This document shows positions 1 to 9,134 of a stretch of DNA of 64,000 bases, piece by piece. Position numbers and translations under genes: made by a program. Source of the DNA: JAXLWB01 sp046328715 (GTDB lineage Bacteria > Chloroflexota > Anaerolineae > Caldilineales > Caldilineaceae); NCBI GenBank assembly GCA_046328715.1, contig JAXLWB010000010.1, positions 173,056 through 237,055 of the forward strand. Reading direction: 5' to 3'. Position 1 is the first letter of the stretch, and the number at the start of each line of letters is the position of its first letter. The notes beneath the pieces are model-generated. The model worked only from the letters and a program-made list of their open reading frames with translations, did no database searches and had not been told where the DNA came from.

Positions 1-55
1 GTTTCAAAAGAGAGTACGCAAGCTGCACGACGCAGATTACAAGGTCTACGATTGA
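1..55 (+). CDS. 3' end of an unidentified gene (partial)
   Basis: Reading from base 2, an open frame gives FQKRVRKLHDADYKVYD and stops at TGA 53-55. The basic, aromatic-rich tail looks like coding sequence, but too little remains to name a family. The gene would lie to the left of the window. The other plus frames are also open over this short stretch, so the call is tentative. Confidence 0.3.
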   Translation, partial: FQKRVRKLHDADYKVYD

Positions 56-393
56 ATATAAATTCTAATATTATACATCATATGGCAAGAAATTGATCTT
101 CTGGAATTAGGTCAACTTCCAACCTTGCTGTATTGCTCATTAGCGCAGAAGCGCAAGGAAAGAAAGGTGCAAAGGGAAATGTGGACCGATTGCTCACTGA
201 GCTGGAGCGGAGGAGAGGAAGGTGTCGCAGGGAAAGTTTACTTGTGTGGATTGACGTTTTGTCTGGGAATAATAACGGAGGAAGAAGCCATGAAATCGAT
301 TTCAGCCTTCTTCCTCCATTGTGACGGGTCTGGTAATGGGTCGGCCAGAAAGTGGCGGTCACCTTCAGGCCAAAGTACTTTGTTAACGCTGCT
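56..393. other. Intergenic region with a long palindrome
   Basis: No convincing gene was found between the partial frame on the left and the stop of the DUF2325-like gene on the right. The short open frames here lack family features and ribosome sites. The region contains the 41-base palindrome listed separately at 277-317. Confidence 0.5.
277..317. repeat. 41-base near-perfect palindrome
   Basis: Outer arms of 11 bases (277-287, GGAGGAAGAAG, and 307-317) are fully complementary. They enclose a perfect 14-base palindrome, TGAAATCGATTTCA (291-304), with a small 3/2-base internal mismatch between the two. No T-run follows on either strand, so it is not a typical terminator. It could be an operator or an intergenic hairpin. 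It ends 77 bases past the stop codon of the minus-strand gene that finishes at 394. Confidence 0.55.
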
Positions 394-1974
394 TTAGGCC
401 GTGACAGCCAGGCGGTCACCCACTTGATTGAGAACGTGAAATGCAACCTGATTAGGATTGTAGCCACCCGGCAGACGCACCAATGGCTTGTTATAGTGCT
501 CGCAGAAGTTCTTGACTTCACCAAAGCCGTGGCGTGACCAACGGATGGCAAGGATCACCAAGCTGACATCGTCGCGCGCGACTTGGGGTTCAAATTCCAC
601 ATAGGTTTGGTCACGTCCTTCGACCCAAATCAGCTCTTTTAAGCCAAATGCTTTTTTGAGCGCTTCCGCAGCGGTATTACGCCGGTCGCCGCCGATCAAC
701 ACTACCGTCCGTCCACGTAGCAGCTCTGCCGCCTGGCGGACGCCTTCAGAAACGTTGGGTAAGCCAACTAGACTTTCACCCTCAATGGCTGTTTCTTCAG
801 GAACGGAGGCGATATAGCGGTCTATTTCACGAAGTACGGTTTGGAAATTTCGTGCAGACTCGAGGATATCTATGTCGGGAATGGATTCAAGATGGGGCAA
901 TAACATCTCACGCAGTTCGGGATTGCTCGGTTGTAATCCGTTTTCTATTAACTGTTCTGTATGTTCAACAATTGCTTTCCAGTGAACTGCTGGGTCGTCC
1001 TTGGAATCTGGTTTTAGCCGTTTGACACGATACTCGATTTTTTTGAATAGCTGCTGTATTTCTTTATCTCGCTTTTTCAAATTATCAAACTGATTCGCCA
1101 GCTCTACGACTCGGTTCCGTATGTCTTGCCAATTTTGTGGATCAGCAGGATCATCTAATCGCATAAAGCGATGAATCAAGATTTGCTGATCACGACAAGT
1201 ATTACGCAACCAATTGAAGAGTTTGAACTGGTCGGGATCGGTATAACTTGTAAAACGTGGGTCTAAAGAATTAACGATAATGCGTAGCGCCGACTGAGCT
1301 TCGGCAGCGATTGCCAACGCCTTGGGCAGGTATTGCAGTCCCTCTGGCTCACGCTCTAGCCGATCAATCAGCAAGACGATATCGGCTGCGGCATCAAAAC
1401 AACCGGCAAGGGTATCGTAGTCGTCTCGATTCTTTGCAGTAGGACCATCTCGATGGCACATCCACAAGAAACAATCAGGCAGTTGGCGGGCGCGGAAAAT
1501 AATCTCCCGGTCTTTAGGTTCAATGATGGCACTATAGTCAACATTTTCAATCATCAGCCGTTCGCGCTCCGCAGCCCAGCGTGCCCCTTCGGCCTTGATG
1601 CGCAGACGTTCCGCCAAAGTGAGTAGATCGTCAACGACGATCGGTTGTTCAGGAATTGTAATCAGTTTGGGCTCGGTACGTATCGTAGCCGGTCTTCCAC
1701 TGATAACAGGGCCACGAATTCCATTCTTTGATCGTGACTTTGCGCTGCTTGCGTCTGTAAGAGTCGATGTAGGTTCATCATCGGATTCTAAGCTTATTTC
1801 ATTATTGGTCGAGGGAATTGCTATATTGTTTTCAGACGCAGGGGGATCTGCAGTCAACTCTAATAGGGATTGGGCGAGCCCCCGAACTGCCATGCGCAGC
1901 TCGGGATCGACGTCAAGGTGCTTCTTCAGATGCTGTATGAAAAGCGGCAACGTCGCCGCAAAATTTTCTGTCAT
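394..1974 (-). CDS. DUF2325-like C-terminal domain protein
   Basis: This is a 526-residue soluble protein with no signal peptide. Residues ~1-110 are polar and low in complexity. Residues ~110-420 are helix-rich with several charged stretches (for example FDNLKKRDKEIQQLFKKIE), consistent with coiled coil. The last ~100 residues resemble the DUF2325 domain: a Rossmann-like start (TVVLIGGDRRN), a central acidic stretch (ARDDVSLVILAIRWSRHG), then KNFCEHYNKPLVRLPGGYN. The function of DUF2325 proteins is not settled. The gene stands alone, about 550 bases from its upstream neighbour. The ATG at 1974 was taken as start; no strong ribosome site precedes it. Confidence 0.6.
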   Translation of the reverse strand: MTENFAATLPLFIQHLKKHLDVDPELRMAVRGLAQSLLELTADPPASENNIAIPSTNNEISLESDDEPTSTLTDASSAKSRSKNGIRGPVISGRPATIRTEPKLITIPEQPIVVDDLLTLAERLRIKAEGARWAAERERLMIENVDYSAIIEPKDREIIFRARQLPDCFLWMCHRDGPTAKNRDDYDTLAGCFDAAADIVLLIDRLEREPEGLQYLPKALAIAAEAQSALRIIVNSLDPRFTSYTDPDQFKLFNWLRNTCRDQQILIHRFMRLDDPADPQNWQDIRNRVVELANQFDNLKKRDKEIQQLFKKIEYRVKRLKPDSKDDPAVHWKAIVEHTEQLIENGLQPSNPELREMLLPHLESIPDIDILESARNFQTVLREIDRYIASVPEETAIEGESLVGLPNVSEGVRQAAELLRGRTVVLIGGDRRNTAAEALKKAFGLKELIWVEGRDQTYVEFEPQVARDDVSLVILAIRWSRHGFGEVKNFCEHYNKPLVRLPGGYNPNQVAFHVLNQVGDRLAVTA

Positions 1975-2529
1975 AGGCTTTCAATTCAACTATCGATAGG
2001 AATGCGTTCATGCAAAGGCAAAACGTATAATTTGATTTAAGATATTGTAAGTAAACCCTAATTGGCAATTTTCTTCAAATTTGTTAGCAAGCGAAATGGC
2101 TCCTCTCACGAGGAGCTCTCCCAATTGCGTTACTTGTGAACCAACTAGTGTAACGCAGAGACAGCATGAAATCAATTCTTTCTGTAGGGAACGCCAGATT
2201 TATTTGCGGTTCAACTTGGCGAAGTGAGTGTTAAGGTCTATAGGCAACCGCAATCTTGAGATTTCTTTAATAAAAGTACGCTCGATAAAGAATGGCACAG
2301 CAGGCAACTTTACTTGAGCGACATTACGTGAGCGTACCAAGCTTACACACTGATAAGACAGGGGCGGTGCGGCAGAAACTGGAAGTATTTGCAACGGCCT
2401 ATTGTGAAAGGTTGGGAATACGTGCAGCTTCGCAGCCAGTATATGATACTAAGGCTTGGACGTAAAGGTCAAATAATCATTTGAATAATTATACGTCAAA
2501 TATATGAGAATGGATAGGCGAAATTTAGC
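1975..2529. other. Intergenic region, possible gene remnant
   Basis: No recognisable gene. A 7-bp stem with a 4-base loop lies at 2099-2116 (GCTCCTC pairing with GAGGAGC), without a T-run. A 7-base inverted repeat (GCGTTAC/GTAACGC) lies at 2127-2156. An open frame of 57 codons on the plus strand (2292-2465, beginning MAQQATLLERHYVS) has coding-like composition but no recognised family; it may be a decayed fragment. Confidence 0.4.
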
Positions 2530-5340
2530 TTAATTTTGTAATTGATCTTTTCCTGTTTTATTGTAAATCCAGTCTCTTTCATTCTCTTTTGTCACTACCT
2601 CTCCATCTAGGCGCGCTGTGCGTAGACCTTCGAGAATGATGCTATAGATGGGACCAGGTGCAATATGGAGCGCCTCCAACTCTTTTGCTGTGGTTTGGGC
2701 ACGTACAAACCGCCACTCGTTGTGATATCTTTCGATCACAGCGCGCAGCCGCTCCTCATACTGGTGGACTACCCAAAAGAGTGCAAGCGCATGCAGGTCT
2801 GCTTTCTCCAAGTTCATGACAACCCGACTTGGAGGCACATTGGGCTGGGATAATTGGTCTGCTGCCGATTCCAACTCGTGCAGACCCCAAACAAGTCGTT
2901 CGGTTCCCTTGTCCCACTGCAGACGCTCATTCAATTCAATCAATGCCTGGCGTGGCATATGCAGGGTCATCAATGAAAAATATGCTCTACCAATGGCTTT
3001 TTGCGGTAAGTAAGCTGTAACCCAATTAGGGGCAGGAATCGATTTTGAAATAACTCCACGAAGGCGCGGGAAAATTTCTGAGAGCGCTCCGTCACTGGGA
3101 AGCTGCGGATGAATTTCAGCCAAGACGCCCAGTTCTCCAAGGCGCAACAGGGTGCGCTCTGGCACGGTTTCTAGGAATATACGCTGCAACTCATGTCTGA
3201 TTCTCGCAGCCGTGACTCGCTTGAGCAGCTCTCGGGCGTCATGGAGCAACTCTAGCGTTCTCTCTTCGATCTGAAAGTTGAAACGTTGCTCGTAGCGCAC
3301 CGCCCGTAGGATGCGGGTTGGGTCGTCGATAAAGCTAATCGAATGTAACACGCGAATCAGACGCTTATTCAGGTCGTTCACACCGCCGTAGAAGTCGAGC
3401 AGTACCCCCCAACGATTGGGGCTAAGGCAGAGCGCCAACGTGTTGATAGTGAAATCTCTGCGATGGAGGTCCAGTTTGATACTGCTGCTCTCCACCGTAG
3501 GCAGCACGGTTGGGGCCGTGTAAAATTCTGTGCGGGCAGTGACAAAATCCAAACTCTCTGGCAATTGAATGTCCGGATCCCTTTGTTCCAACGCACTAAG
3601 CAGAGCGTCTCGATCGATCTGCTGCTCTGGGTGGTTGAGTAGCCACTTGGCTGTACCAAATTGACGATGTATGACAACCTTACCACCGAACTTGCGCTGC
3701 ATATGATGGGCAAAGAGAATGGCATCTCCTTCGATAACGACGTCCAGATCAAATACAGAATTTTCTTCTGTCTCATCAGTGTGTAATTCTGGCTTCAATG
3801 CCGGAATTTTGAGCAGGAGATCTCGGACAAAGCCGCCAACCACATAGACTCTTTGATTGTTGTCCGCCGCCTCTTTGCCGATCAATTGCAGGATGTGATG
3901 ATGAATTGGGCTGAGCGCAGCCTTCATTCGTTCTGCGATTTCACTGGCCGAGTATTCGGGTGTTGGGCTTTCGCCCCACAGTTTGATCAGATCTGTTCGT
4001 GTGACGATGCCGATGATCTGCCCGGCGTCATCTACCACTGGAATCTGGCCCCAATCGTGCTCGACCATCAAACGCCGCAGTTGTGAAACGGGTGCATCGG
4101 GTGTAATGGTGATGGCTCCAGTACGCATAAAGCGGCTGATTGGCTCTTTGTGTAAGCCGTGACTCCAGGCGCGGTCTGCTTCGCGCCGTGTCAGCACGCC
4201 TAACAGCTTCTCTTCGCCACCTTCTGTAGTTTCCACGACAGGAAAGCCTTCGTGGCCATAGCGCCGCATGAGCACCAGCGCCTCGTCAATACGCAAATCG
4301 GGTGCCAATACCTGTGGGCGACCTACGCTCATGATCTGACCCACAGTGATCCCACTCCGGCTCTGCTGTTCTAGAGCTCGCAAGAGACGCTGGCGTACCG
4401 TGCTCAAGGATACGATGTGCAGCGTTGCGGCGGCAGCACGTGCGTGCCCACCGCCACCCAAGCGGCGCGTGATCTCGCCAACGTCGATTGCGTCGGTCGT
4501 GCTGCGCGCCACCACTTGGATAATGTCACCCAACAAAATGATCAGAAACAAGGCGTCGCTTTCGAAGAAGTCGCGTAGACGCCCAGCAAGTGCGCTAATC
4601 TCCTCTTGAAAGCCTTTGGCAGTCGCCTGTGCAATCACTACAGTGTGCCCTGCAATGGTTAAAGCCTCGCTCTGGGCGAGCAATTGTTCCATCAAATGAT
4701 GTTGCTCGTCGCTGAGTGGGTGATGGAGAAAATGATTGATCTCGCTGAGATTGGCTCCGCACTCCAACAGCCAGGCAAGCGCACGTACATCACGTGGTGT
4801 GGTCGAGGCAAAGGTGAGACTGCCCGTATCCTCATGGATTCCTAAGGCGAGCAATGTGGCTTGCAGCGATGTGGGCCGCAGTTGCTGGTCGATCAAGCGT
4901 TCAACCAGCAACGTGGTGGCGGCCCCAACTGGGTCAACCCACTCTTTTGCATCGGCTGGTGTGCGATTCTCGTGTGACGAAAGCGGGCCAGGAAAGGGGA
5001 CAACCTGTGACCGCTCCTCTTCCGTCATTGGTGAGAGTGGGTGATGATCGATGATCAGATAAGACGCATCTTTACGTACACCCTTAGGAAAGCTAGCCGT
5101 CCGCGTATCGACCAAAATGACCTGGCGAATGGTAGTGCGTGGCACATCTTCGGGCGCTAGAAAGGGAAATTGATTCTTGTAAAGGGTAACGAAGTCACGT
5201 ACGTTGCGATTGAGTTGACGAGGCAAAATGGCAAGCGCACCCGGAAAGAGCAGCGCAGCACCTAACATTGATGCCAGGGCGTCAAAGTCAGTGTGTTCGT
5301 GGGTGAGGATAACGCTCTTTGAATGAGCCAAAACAGACAT
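2530..5340 (-). CDS. DHH phosphoesterase-CBS-poly(A) polymerase/CCA-adding fusion
   Basis: A 936-residue fusion. Residues ~1-320 are a DHH/DHHA1 phosphoesterase: HTDFD at 16-20, DHH at 98-100, and the glycine-rich GGGGHARAAAATL near 305. Two CBS domains follow (~330-450: MSVGRPQVLAPDLRIDEAL and MRTGAITITPDAPVSQL). The C-terminal half is a class II poly(A)-polymerase/tRNA nucleotidyltransferase head with GGFVRD and the metal-binding DLDVV, then RRDFTINTLA and the RNA-binding module (DDPTRILRAVRYEQRF). Known relatives add A or CCA to tRNA 3' ends; the DHH part suggests linked oligoribonucleotide or nucleotide hydrolysis. The ATG at 5340 was preferred over an in-frame TTG at 5349. It sits 9 bases after the preceding gene's stop, so the two are probably co-transcribed. 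Confidence 0.85.
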   Translation of the reverse strand: MSVLAHSKSVILTHEHTDFDALASMLGAALLFPGALAILPRQLNRNVRDFVTLYKNQFPFLAPEDVPRTTIRQVILVDTRTASFPKGVRKDASYLIIDHHPLSPMTEEERSQVVPFPGPLSSHENRTPADAKEWVDPVGAATTLLVERLIDQQLRPTSLQATLLALGIHEDTGSLTFASTTPRDVRALAWLLECGANLSEINHFLHHPLSDEQHHLMEQLLAQSEALTIAGHTVVIAQATAKGFQEEISALAGRLRDFFESDALFLIILLGDIIQVVARSTTDAIDVGEITRRLGGGGHARAAAATLHIVSLSTVRQRLLRALEQQSRSGITVGQIMSVGRPQVLAPDLRIDEALVLMRRYGHEGFPVVETTEGGEEKLLGVLTRREADRAWSHGLHKEPISRFMRTGAITITPDAPVSQLRRLMVEHDWGQIPVVDDAGQIIGIVTRTDLIKLWGESPTPEYSASEIAERMKAALSPIHHHILQLIGKEAADNNQRVYVVGGFVRDLLLKIPALKPELHTDETEENSVFDLDVVIEGDAILFAHHMQRKFGGKVVIHRQFGTAKWLLNHPEQQIDRDALLSALEQRDPDIQLPESLDFVTARTEFYTAPTVLPTVESSSIKLDLHRRDFTINTLALCLSPNRWGVLLDFYGGVNDLNKRLIRVLHSISFIDDPTRILRAVRYEQRFNFQIEERTLELLHDARELLKRVTAARIRHELQRIFLETVPERTLLRLGELGVLAEIHPQLPSDGALSEIFPRLRGVISKSIPAPNWVTAYLPQKAIGRAYFSLMTLHMPRQALIELNERLQWDKGTERLVWGLHELESAADQLSQPNVPPSRVVMNLEKADLHALALFWVVHQYEERLRAVIERYHNEWRFVRAQTTAKELEALHIAPGPIYSIILEGLRTARLDGEVVTKENERDWIYNKTGKDQLQN

Positions 5341-5349
5341 GGATCTCAA

Positions 5350-6741
5350 TCATGCCTTTCCTGCACGGACGAGTAGTGCCTGTGCTGCTTTGTTGTGCTG
5401 TTCGACCAGGGCAGGCACGTCCATATGGAGCGGCTGTCCATCTTTCACCAGCAGTCGCCCATTGACAATCGCAAAGTCGACATTGGTGGGTTGACAGAAA
5501 ACCAATGCTGCTACCGGATCGTGGATTGCGCCGCCTGCGTAGCCAATGGCGTTGAGATCATAGGCGATGATGTCGGCGGCCATACCTGGTGCCAAGGCCC
5601 CGATGTCATTGCGCCCTAAGACGGCGGCACCACCCAGGGTAGCTAACTCCAATGCCTGGCGGGCATTCATAGCCAGCGGGTTACCCATCACGCGTTGCAG
5701 CAACATACATTGGCGCGCTTCGGCGAGCAGGTGGCTGCCATCGTTGCTGGCGCTGCCGTCTACCCCCAAACCGACCGGCACCCCATGATCGCACATGAAA
5801 CGGACTGGCGCAATGCCGCTGGCCAGGCGCATGTTGCTGGTGGGGCAATGTGCAATACCTGTGTGTGTGCTGCCAAAAAGTTTGATCTCTGGCTCGTTGA
5901 GATGAACACAATGTGCATGCCAGACGTCGTCTCCCGTCCAATGCAGTTGCTCGGCGTAGTCGCCAGGCCGATAGCCAAAGCGTTCTAGACAAAATTCCTC
6001 TTCATCTTTGGTTTCGGCCAAATGTGTGTGCAGATGGACGTTCATTTCAGCGCCAAAGCTTCGCGCAAGGGCTGCTGATTCGCGCATCAGATCCGGCGTT
6101 ACTGAGAAGGGACTGCAAGGAGCCAGAACCACGCGTCGCATGCCAAAACGATGCGCATCGTGATAGCTTTCAACCACCCGCTGAGAATCACGCAAGATCG
6201 CCGCTTCGTCCTCGGTACAGCGATCCGGGGGGAGACCTCCTTTGCTTTCGCCCAAACTCATGCTGCCGCGTGCGCCGTGAAAGCGGACGCCCACCATCTC
6301 CGCAGCTTCAAATTGATCGTCCAGGCGCGAACCGTTGGGCCAAAGATAGTGGTGATCGCTGCTCGTGGTGCAGCCAGAAAGCAACAATTCGGTCAACGCC
6401 AGTTGCGTGCTAACGAGCACGTCGTTGGGCGTTAATTCGGCCCAGATTGGGTAAAGCGTTTTAAGCCAATCGAAGAGGACCGCATCCTGAGCGCCAGGGA
6501 TGACCCGAGTCAGCGTTTGATAGAAATGATGGTGGGTGTTGACCATGCCAGGCAGGACAATTTTGCCATGTCCGTCGATCGTCTCTTCAACCTCGCGAAA
6601 GAGCATGGGAGGGATTTCGTCACTCTTGCCCACCCAAACGATTTGATTGTCGCGTGTAATGATTGCACCGTCGCTCAACTCGCGGCGATTGCTATCCATC
6701 GTAACCAGCATTTGGATGTTGCGAATGAGAAGTTTTGACAT
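5350..6741 (-). CDS. 8-oxoguanine deaminase-type amidohydrolase
   Basis: A 463-residue cytoplasmic amidohydrolase of the TrzN/AtzA-like deaminase superfamily, closest in motif pattern to 8-oxoguanine deaminase (8-oxoguanine to urate plus ammonia). Visible motifs are the metal-binding NTHHHFYQTLTRV, GCTTSSDHHYL, RGSMSLGESKGGLPPD, HLHTHLAET, the catalytic-region HAHCVHL, CPTSNMRLASG and VDGSASNDGSH. The LFDWLKTLYPIWAELT stretch is typical of the 8-oxoguanine branch. It lies upstream of the DHH fusion gene and next to a purine phosphorylase, which suits purine salvage. A related guanine or S-adenosylhomocysteine deaminase role cannot be excluded. Confidence 0.82.
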   Translation of the reverse strand: MSKLLIRNIQMLVTMDSNRRELSDGAIITRDNQIVWVGKSDEIPPMLFREVEETIDGHGKIVLPGMVNTHHHFYQTLTRVIPGAQDAVLFDWLKTLYPIWAELTPNDVLVSTQLALTELLLSGCTTSSDHHYLWPNGSRLDDQFEAAEMVGVRFHGARGSMSLGESKGGLPPDRCTEDEAAILRDSQRVVESYHDAHRFGMRRVVLAPCSPFSVTPDLMRESAALARSFGAEMNVHLHTHLAETKDEEEFCLERFGYRPGDYAEQLHWTGDDVWHAHCVHLNEPEIKLFGSTHTGIAHCPTSNMRLASGIAPVRFMCDHGVPVGLGVDGSASNDGSHLLAEARQCMLLQRVMGNPLAMNARQALELATLGGAAVLGRNDIGALAPGMAADIIAYDLNAIGYAGGAIHDPVAALVFCQPTNVDFAIVNGRLLVKDGQPLHMDVPALVEQHNKAAQALLVRAGKA

Positions 6742-6773
6742 GGAAAAGGTCCTATTAAGTGATAGATGCTCTC

Positions 6774-6866
6774 TGATCCGTGATTCGTGAATTACTAATT
6801 TCGGTTCGTCAAGTTCTGAAATATGTTGACAGTAAACTCATGCATCACGTCTCACTCTTCACATCT
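6774..6866. repeat. Word-repeat inverted element, TGATTCG family
   Basis: The left run (6774-6794) is built of 7-base words such as TGATCCG and TGATTCG. The right run (6839-6866) holds complementary-type words (ATCACG, TCTCACTC, TTCACATC). The arms are imperfect and ~45 bases apart. The right arm runs into the 3' end of the phosphorylase gene (stop at 6865). Confidence 0.5.
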
Positions 6867-7608
6867 ATTCATTACAGGTACAATGATCGAGTTCGCTCAT
6901 TATTTGCACAAAAGTCGGGAGAATTTCAACAGTTTGCTCTAAACTGTAGCGCATTTCGCCTTCAACTGCTTGCAACCCTTGATCGGCTGCGTAGCCGCTG
7001 ACTGTCACCAAACCAGCAAAGCAGATGCCCAATTCACGCGCTAGCGAGACTTCGGGAACCAGATTCTGTCCTGTCACATCGACGCCCCAGGCGCGAAACA
7101 TACGTGCTTCGGCAGGCGTTTCCCGACGTGGCCCATCAACGCCCAGATAAATGACGCTTGGTGCAAATGGCATCAAGCGGGTCAGTGCTGCATTCATCTG
7201 GGGGCAGAAAGCCGGCGACTCAGAGAGCCATTCAGGGTCGATTTCTAATTCAATGTCACCCAAAAAGCTGTTGCGCTGTTGGCTCATCCATTCAATATAA
7301 TCAGTTGCAATCGCAGGCTGGCCCCGACGCAACACAGGATTGATAGCAATCCCCATATCCCAGGTCAAGATTTTTTTGACACCAAGATGCTTGGCTGCGA
7401 TGATTGTGCCACGCGGATCCGTATGGGTGGGTAAACCCATGTATGGCTGAACCCAAACCGCTACATCTCCATTTGAACGTAAGGCCAGCGGGCCAATATA
7501 ACCGTACGGTGTGTCCACCCAGCGCTCGTCAACGACGGAGCCGAAAAGCTCCAACGCAGTCGGTGGAAGCAGAGTTGCAAACAGGATCAACAGGTTAGGC
7601 GCATGCAT
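6865..7608 (-). CDS. Methylthioadenosine/purine nucleoside phosphorylase family
   Basis: A 247-residue protein of the PNP/MTAP family, which cleaves purine nucleosides or 5'-methylthioadenosine with phosphate to base plus ribose-1-phosphate derivative. Family signatures are THTDPRG followed by AAKHLGVKKILTWDMG in the N-terminal half and DGPRRETPAEARMFRAWG plus GQNLVPEVSLARELG in the C-terminal half. The ATG at 7608 (MHAPNLLIL) was chosen. The more upstream candidate at 7653 would leave only 2 bases to the divergent methylglyoxal synthase gene and would add 15 residues not expected in the family. The neighbouring deaminase gene supports purine salvage. Choice between MTA and other purine nucleosides is open. 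Confidence 0.75.
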   Translation of the reverse strand: MHAPNLLILFATLLPPTALELFGSVVDERWVDTPYGYIGPLALRSNGDVAVWVQPYMGLPTHTDPRGTIIAAKHLGVKKILTWDMGIAINPVLRRGQPAIATDYIEWMSQQRNSFLGDIELEIDPEWLSESPAFCPQMNAALTRLMPFAPSVIYLGVDGPRRETPAEARMFRAWGVDVTGQNLVPEVSLARELGICFAGLVTVSGYAADQGLQAVEGEMRYSLEQTVEILPTFVQIMSELDHCTCNE

Positions 7609-7655
7609 AGCCTTCAGTATACTACGGATTCGATAAGACAGACCAGCGAACAACT

Positions 7656-8036
7656 ATGACACAGACAATTGCACTGATTGCCCATGATGGTAAAAAAGAA
7701 GATATGGTACGCTTTGCTCAAACCCATCATGAAATTTTGGCCACATTCCATTTGATAGCCACTGGCACCACCGGACAGCGCATTGCTGCCGCTACTGGAC
7801 TCCCGATCGAGCGCATGCTTAGCGGCCCATACGGGGGCGACGCACAAATCGGCTCTCGTGTTGCGGAGGGTAAAGTTGTGGCTGTCATCTTCCTGATAGA
7901 CCCGCTCTATGCTCATCCTCACGAGCCAGATATTCAAGGACTGTTGCGCATTTGCAACGTCTATAATGTGCCTCTGGCAACGAACGAAGCAACGGCAGGT
8001 TTGGTACTGAAAGCGTTGTCTACCCCTTCTTTATGA
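7656..8036 (+). CDS. mgsA: Methylglyoxal synthase
   Basis: A 126-residue protein of the usual length for MgsA, which turns dihydroxyacetone phosphate into methylglyoxal plus phosphate and bypasses lower glycolysis. The family pattern is complete: IALIAHDGKKEDMV near the N-terminus, the phosphate-binding TGTTG, SGPYGGDAQIG with the catalytic aspartate, and IFLIDPLYAHPHEPDI followed by NVPLATNEATA. Its stop overlaps the start of the next gene by four bases (ATGA at 8033), so the two are translationally coupled. It is divergent from the phosphorylase gene. Confidence 0.93.
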   Translation: MTQTIALIAHDGKKEDMVRFAQTHHEILATFHLIATGTTGQRIAAATGLPIERMLSGPYGGDAQIGSRVAEGKVVAVIFLIDPLYAHPHEPDIQGLLRICNVYNVPLATNEATAGLVLKALSTPSL

Positions 8037-9079
8037 ACCATCTACACACAAAACCCATTCGTTTAGGCATCATCGGCGCAGGGATCTTTGTGCGCGATGC
8101 CCATCTGCCTTCGCTGCTGCGGCTGGGCGATCTTTATCAAGTTGTCGCCATTTGCAGTAAGGGGGGCGAATCGGCACAGGCGTTGGCCAAAAGTGTACCC
8201 AACGAGGTTGCCATCTACACCGATTGGGCTGAATTGTTCAAACGTACCGACATCGACGCCATCGATATTGTGCTGCCGATTGACCTCATGCCGACGGTGA
8301 TCGAGCAAGGGCTGGAGAGCGGCAAACATTTGATTAGTGAAAAACCGATTGCGGCCAAGGTAGCGACAGCCCGCCAACTCGTAGACCAATTTACCCAAAC
8401 CACTCGGCGCTTTCCCGGACAACAATGGATGGTGGGCGAGAACTGGCGCTACGAAGCTGCTTTTCCCCTGGCCAAAGAGATCGTCGATAGTGGTGAAATC
8501 GGTCACCCGCTGACTTTCCACTGGGCACAACATGTGGCGATGACCGCCGCCAACAAATACTTTCACACCCCTTGGCGCCGCGCTGGTGACCTAGCTGGCG
8601 GCTATTTGCTCGATGTCAGCGTGCATCATGCCTCTGCGCTACGCCTGATCTTTGGAGAAGTGGAAAGCGTCAGCGCCGATGTCAAACAGTTCTCGCCGGA
8701 GTTGCCACCGGTGGATACGCTGGCTGCCACCTTCCGCATGGCCAATGGTGTGGTGGGCAGCTATCTGCTAAGCTTTGCCGCAGCTGCCGCCTGGCAGCCA
8801 CTGTTGCACATCGTTGGCGACAAGGGTAGCCTACGCGTACAGCGAGGCTTTGTGGAAGTAACCAGCGGTGGACAAAGCCGTTCCATTCCTTGTGCTGGCA
8901 TGAACGGGGTTGAAATGGAACTAGCGGCCTTCGGCCAAACCCTCACAGAAGGAATTGCCCACAAGAATAGCCCGATTGAAGCGTTGCGCGACCTGATTGT
9001 CGTCGAGACATTGTTGCAAGCAGCGGCCAGCGGTCAGCGCTGCCCAGTCGAACGGAGCGGTGAGATAGTAGGACAGTGA
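8033..9079 (+). CDS. Gfo/Idh/MocA family oxidoreductase
   Basis: A 348-residue NAD(P)-dependent oxidoreductase. The N-terminal Rossmann fold begins RLGIIGAGIFVRDAHLPSL, and the family's EKP motif appears as ISEKPIAAK near residue 105. The C-terminal alpha/beta domain includes DVSVHHASALRLIFGEVES. Substrates in this family are usually sugars, inositols or their acids; none can be assigned here. It is translationally coupled to methylglyoxal synthase, and its TGA stop (9077-9079) lies inside the left arm of the following inverted element. Confidence 0.8.
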   Translation: MNHLHTKPIRLGIIGAGIFVRDAHLPSLLRLGDLYQVVAICSKGGESAQALAKSVPNEVAIYTDWAELFKRTDIDAIDIVLPIDLMPTVIEQGLESGKHLISEKPIAAKVATARQLVDQFTQTTRRFPGQQWMVGENWRYEAAFPLAKEIVDSGEIGHPLTFHWAQHVAMTAANKYFHTPWRRAGDLAGGYLLDVSVHHASALRLIFGEVESVSADVKQFSPELPPVDTLAATFRMANGVVGSYLLSFAAAAAWQPLLHIVGDKGSLRVQRGFVEVTSGGQSRSIPCAGMNGVEMELAAFGQTLTEGIAHKNSPIEALRDLIVVETLLQAAASGQRCPVERSGEIVGQ

Positions 9080-9130
9080 ATCGGTAAGACGTTACTTTTC
9101 CACTGACTCACTGTCCTACTGTCACACTGA
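9067..9130. repeat. Word-repeat inverted element, ACTGACTC family
   Basis: A perfect 13-base inverted repeat (9067-9079, AGTAGGACAGTGA, with 9108-9120) lies between two convergent genes. The right side continues in 8-base steps (ACTGACTC, ACTGTCCT, ACTGTCAC) to about 9130. The left arm includes the stop codon of the oxidoreductase gene. It shares vocabulary with the nuoK/nuoJ junction at 36017-36104. Confidence 0.7.
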
Positions 9131-9134
9131 ATTA

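Noticed and set aside
125..397. Short plus-strand frames at the left end
   Set aside because: Composition is not coding-like, and they run through the palindrome at 277-317.
2200..2394. A 64-codon minus-strand frame in the 2 kb gap
   Set aside because: No ribosome site, no family resemblance, and a competing plus-strand frame overlaps it.
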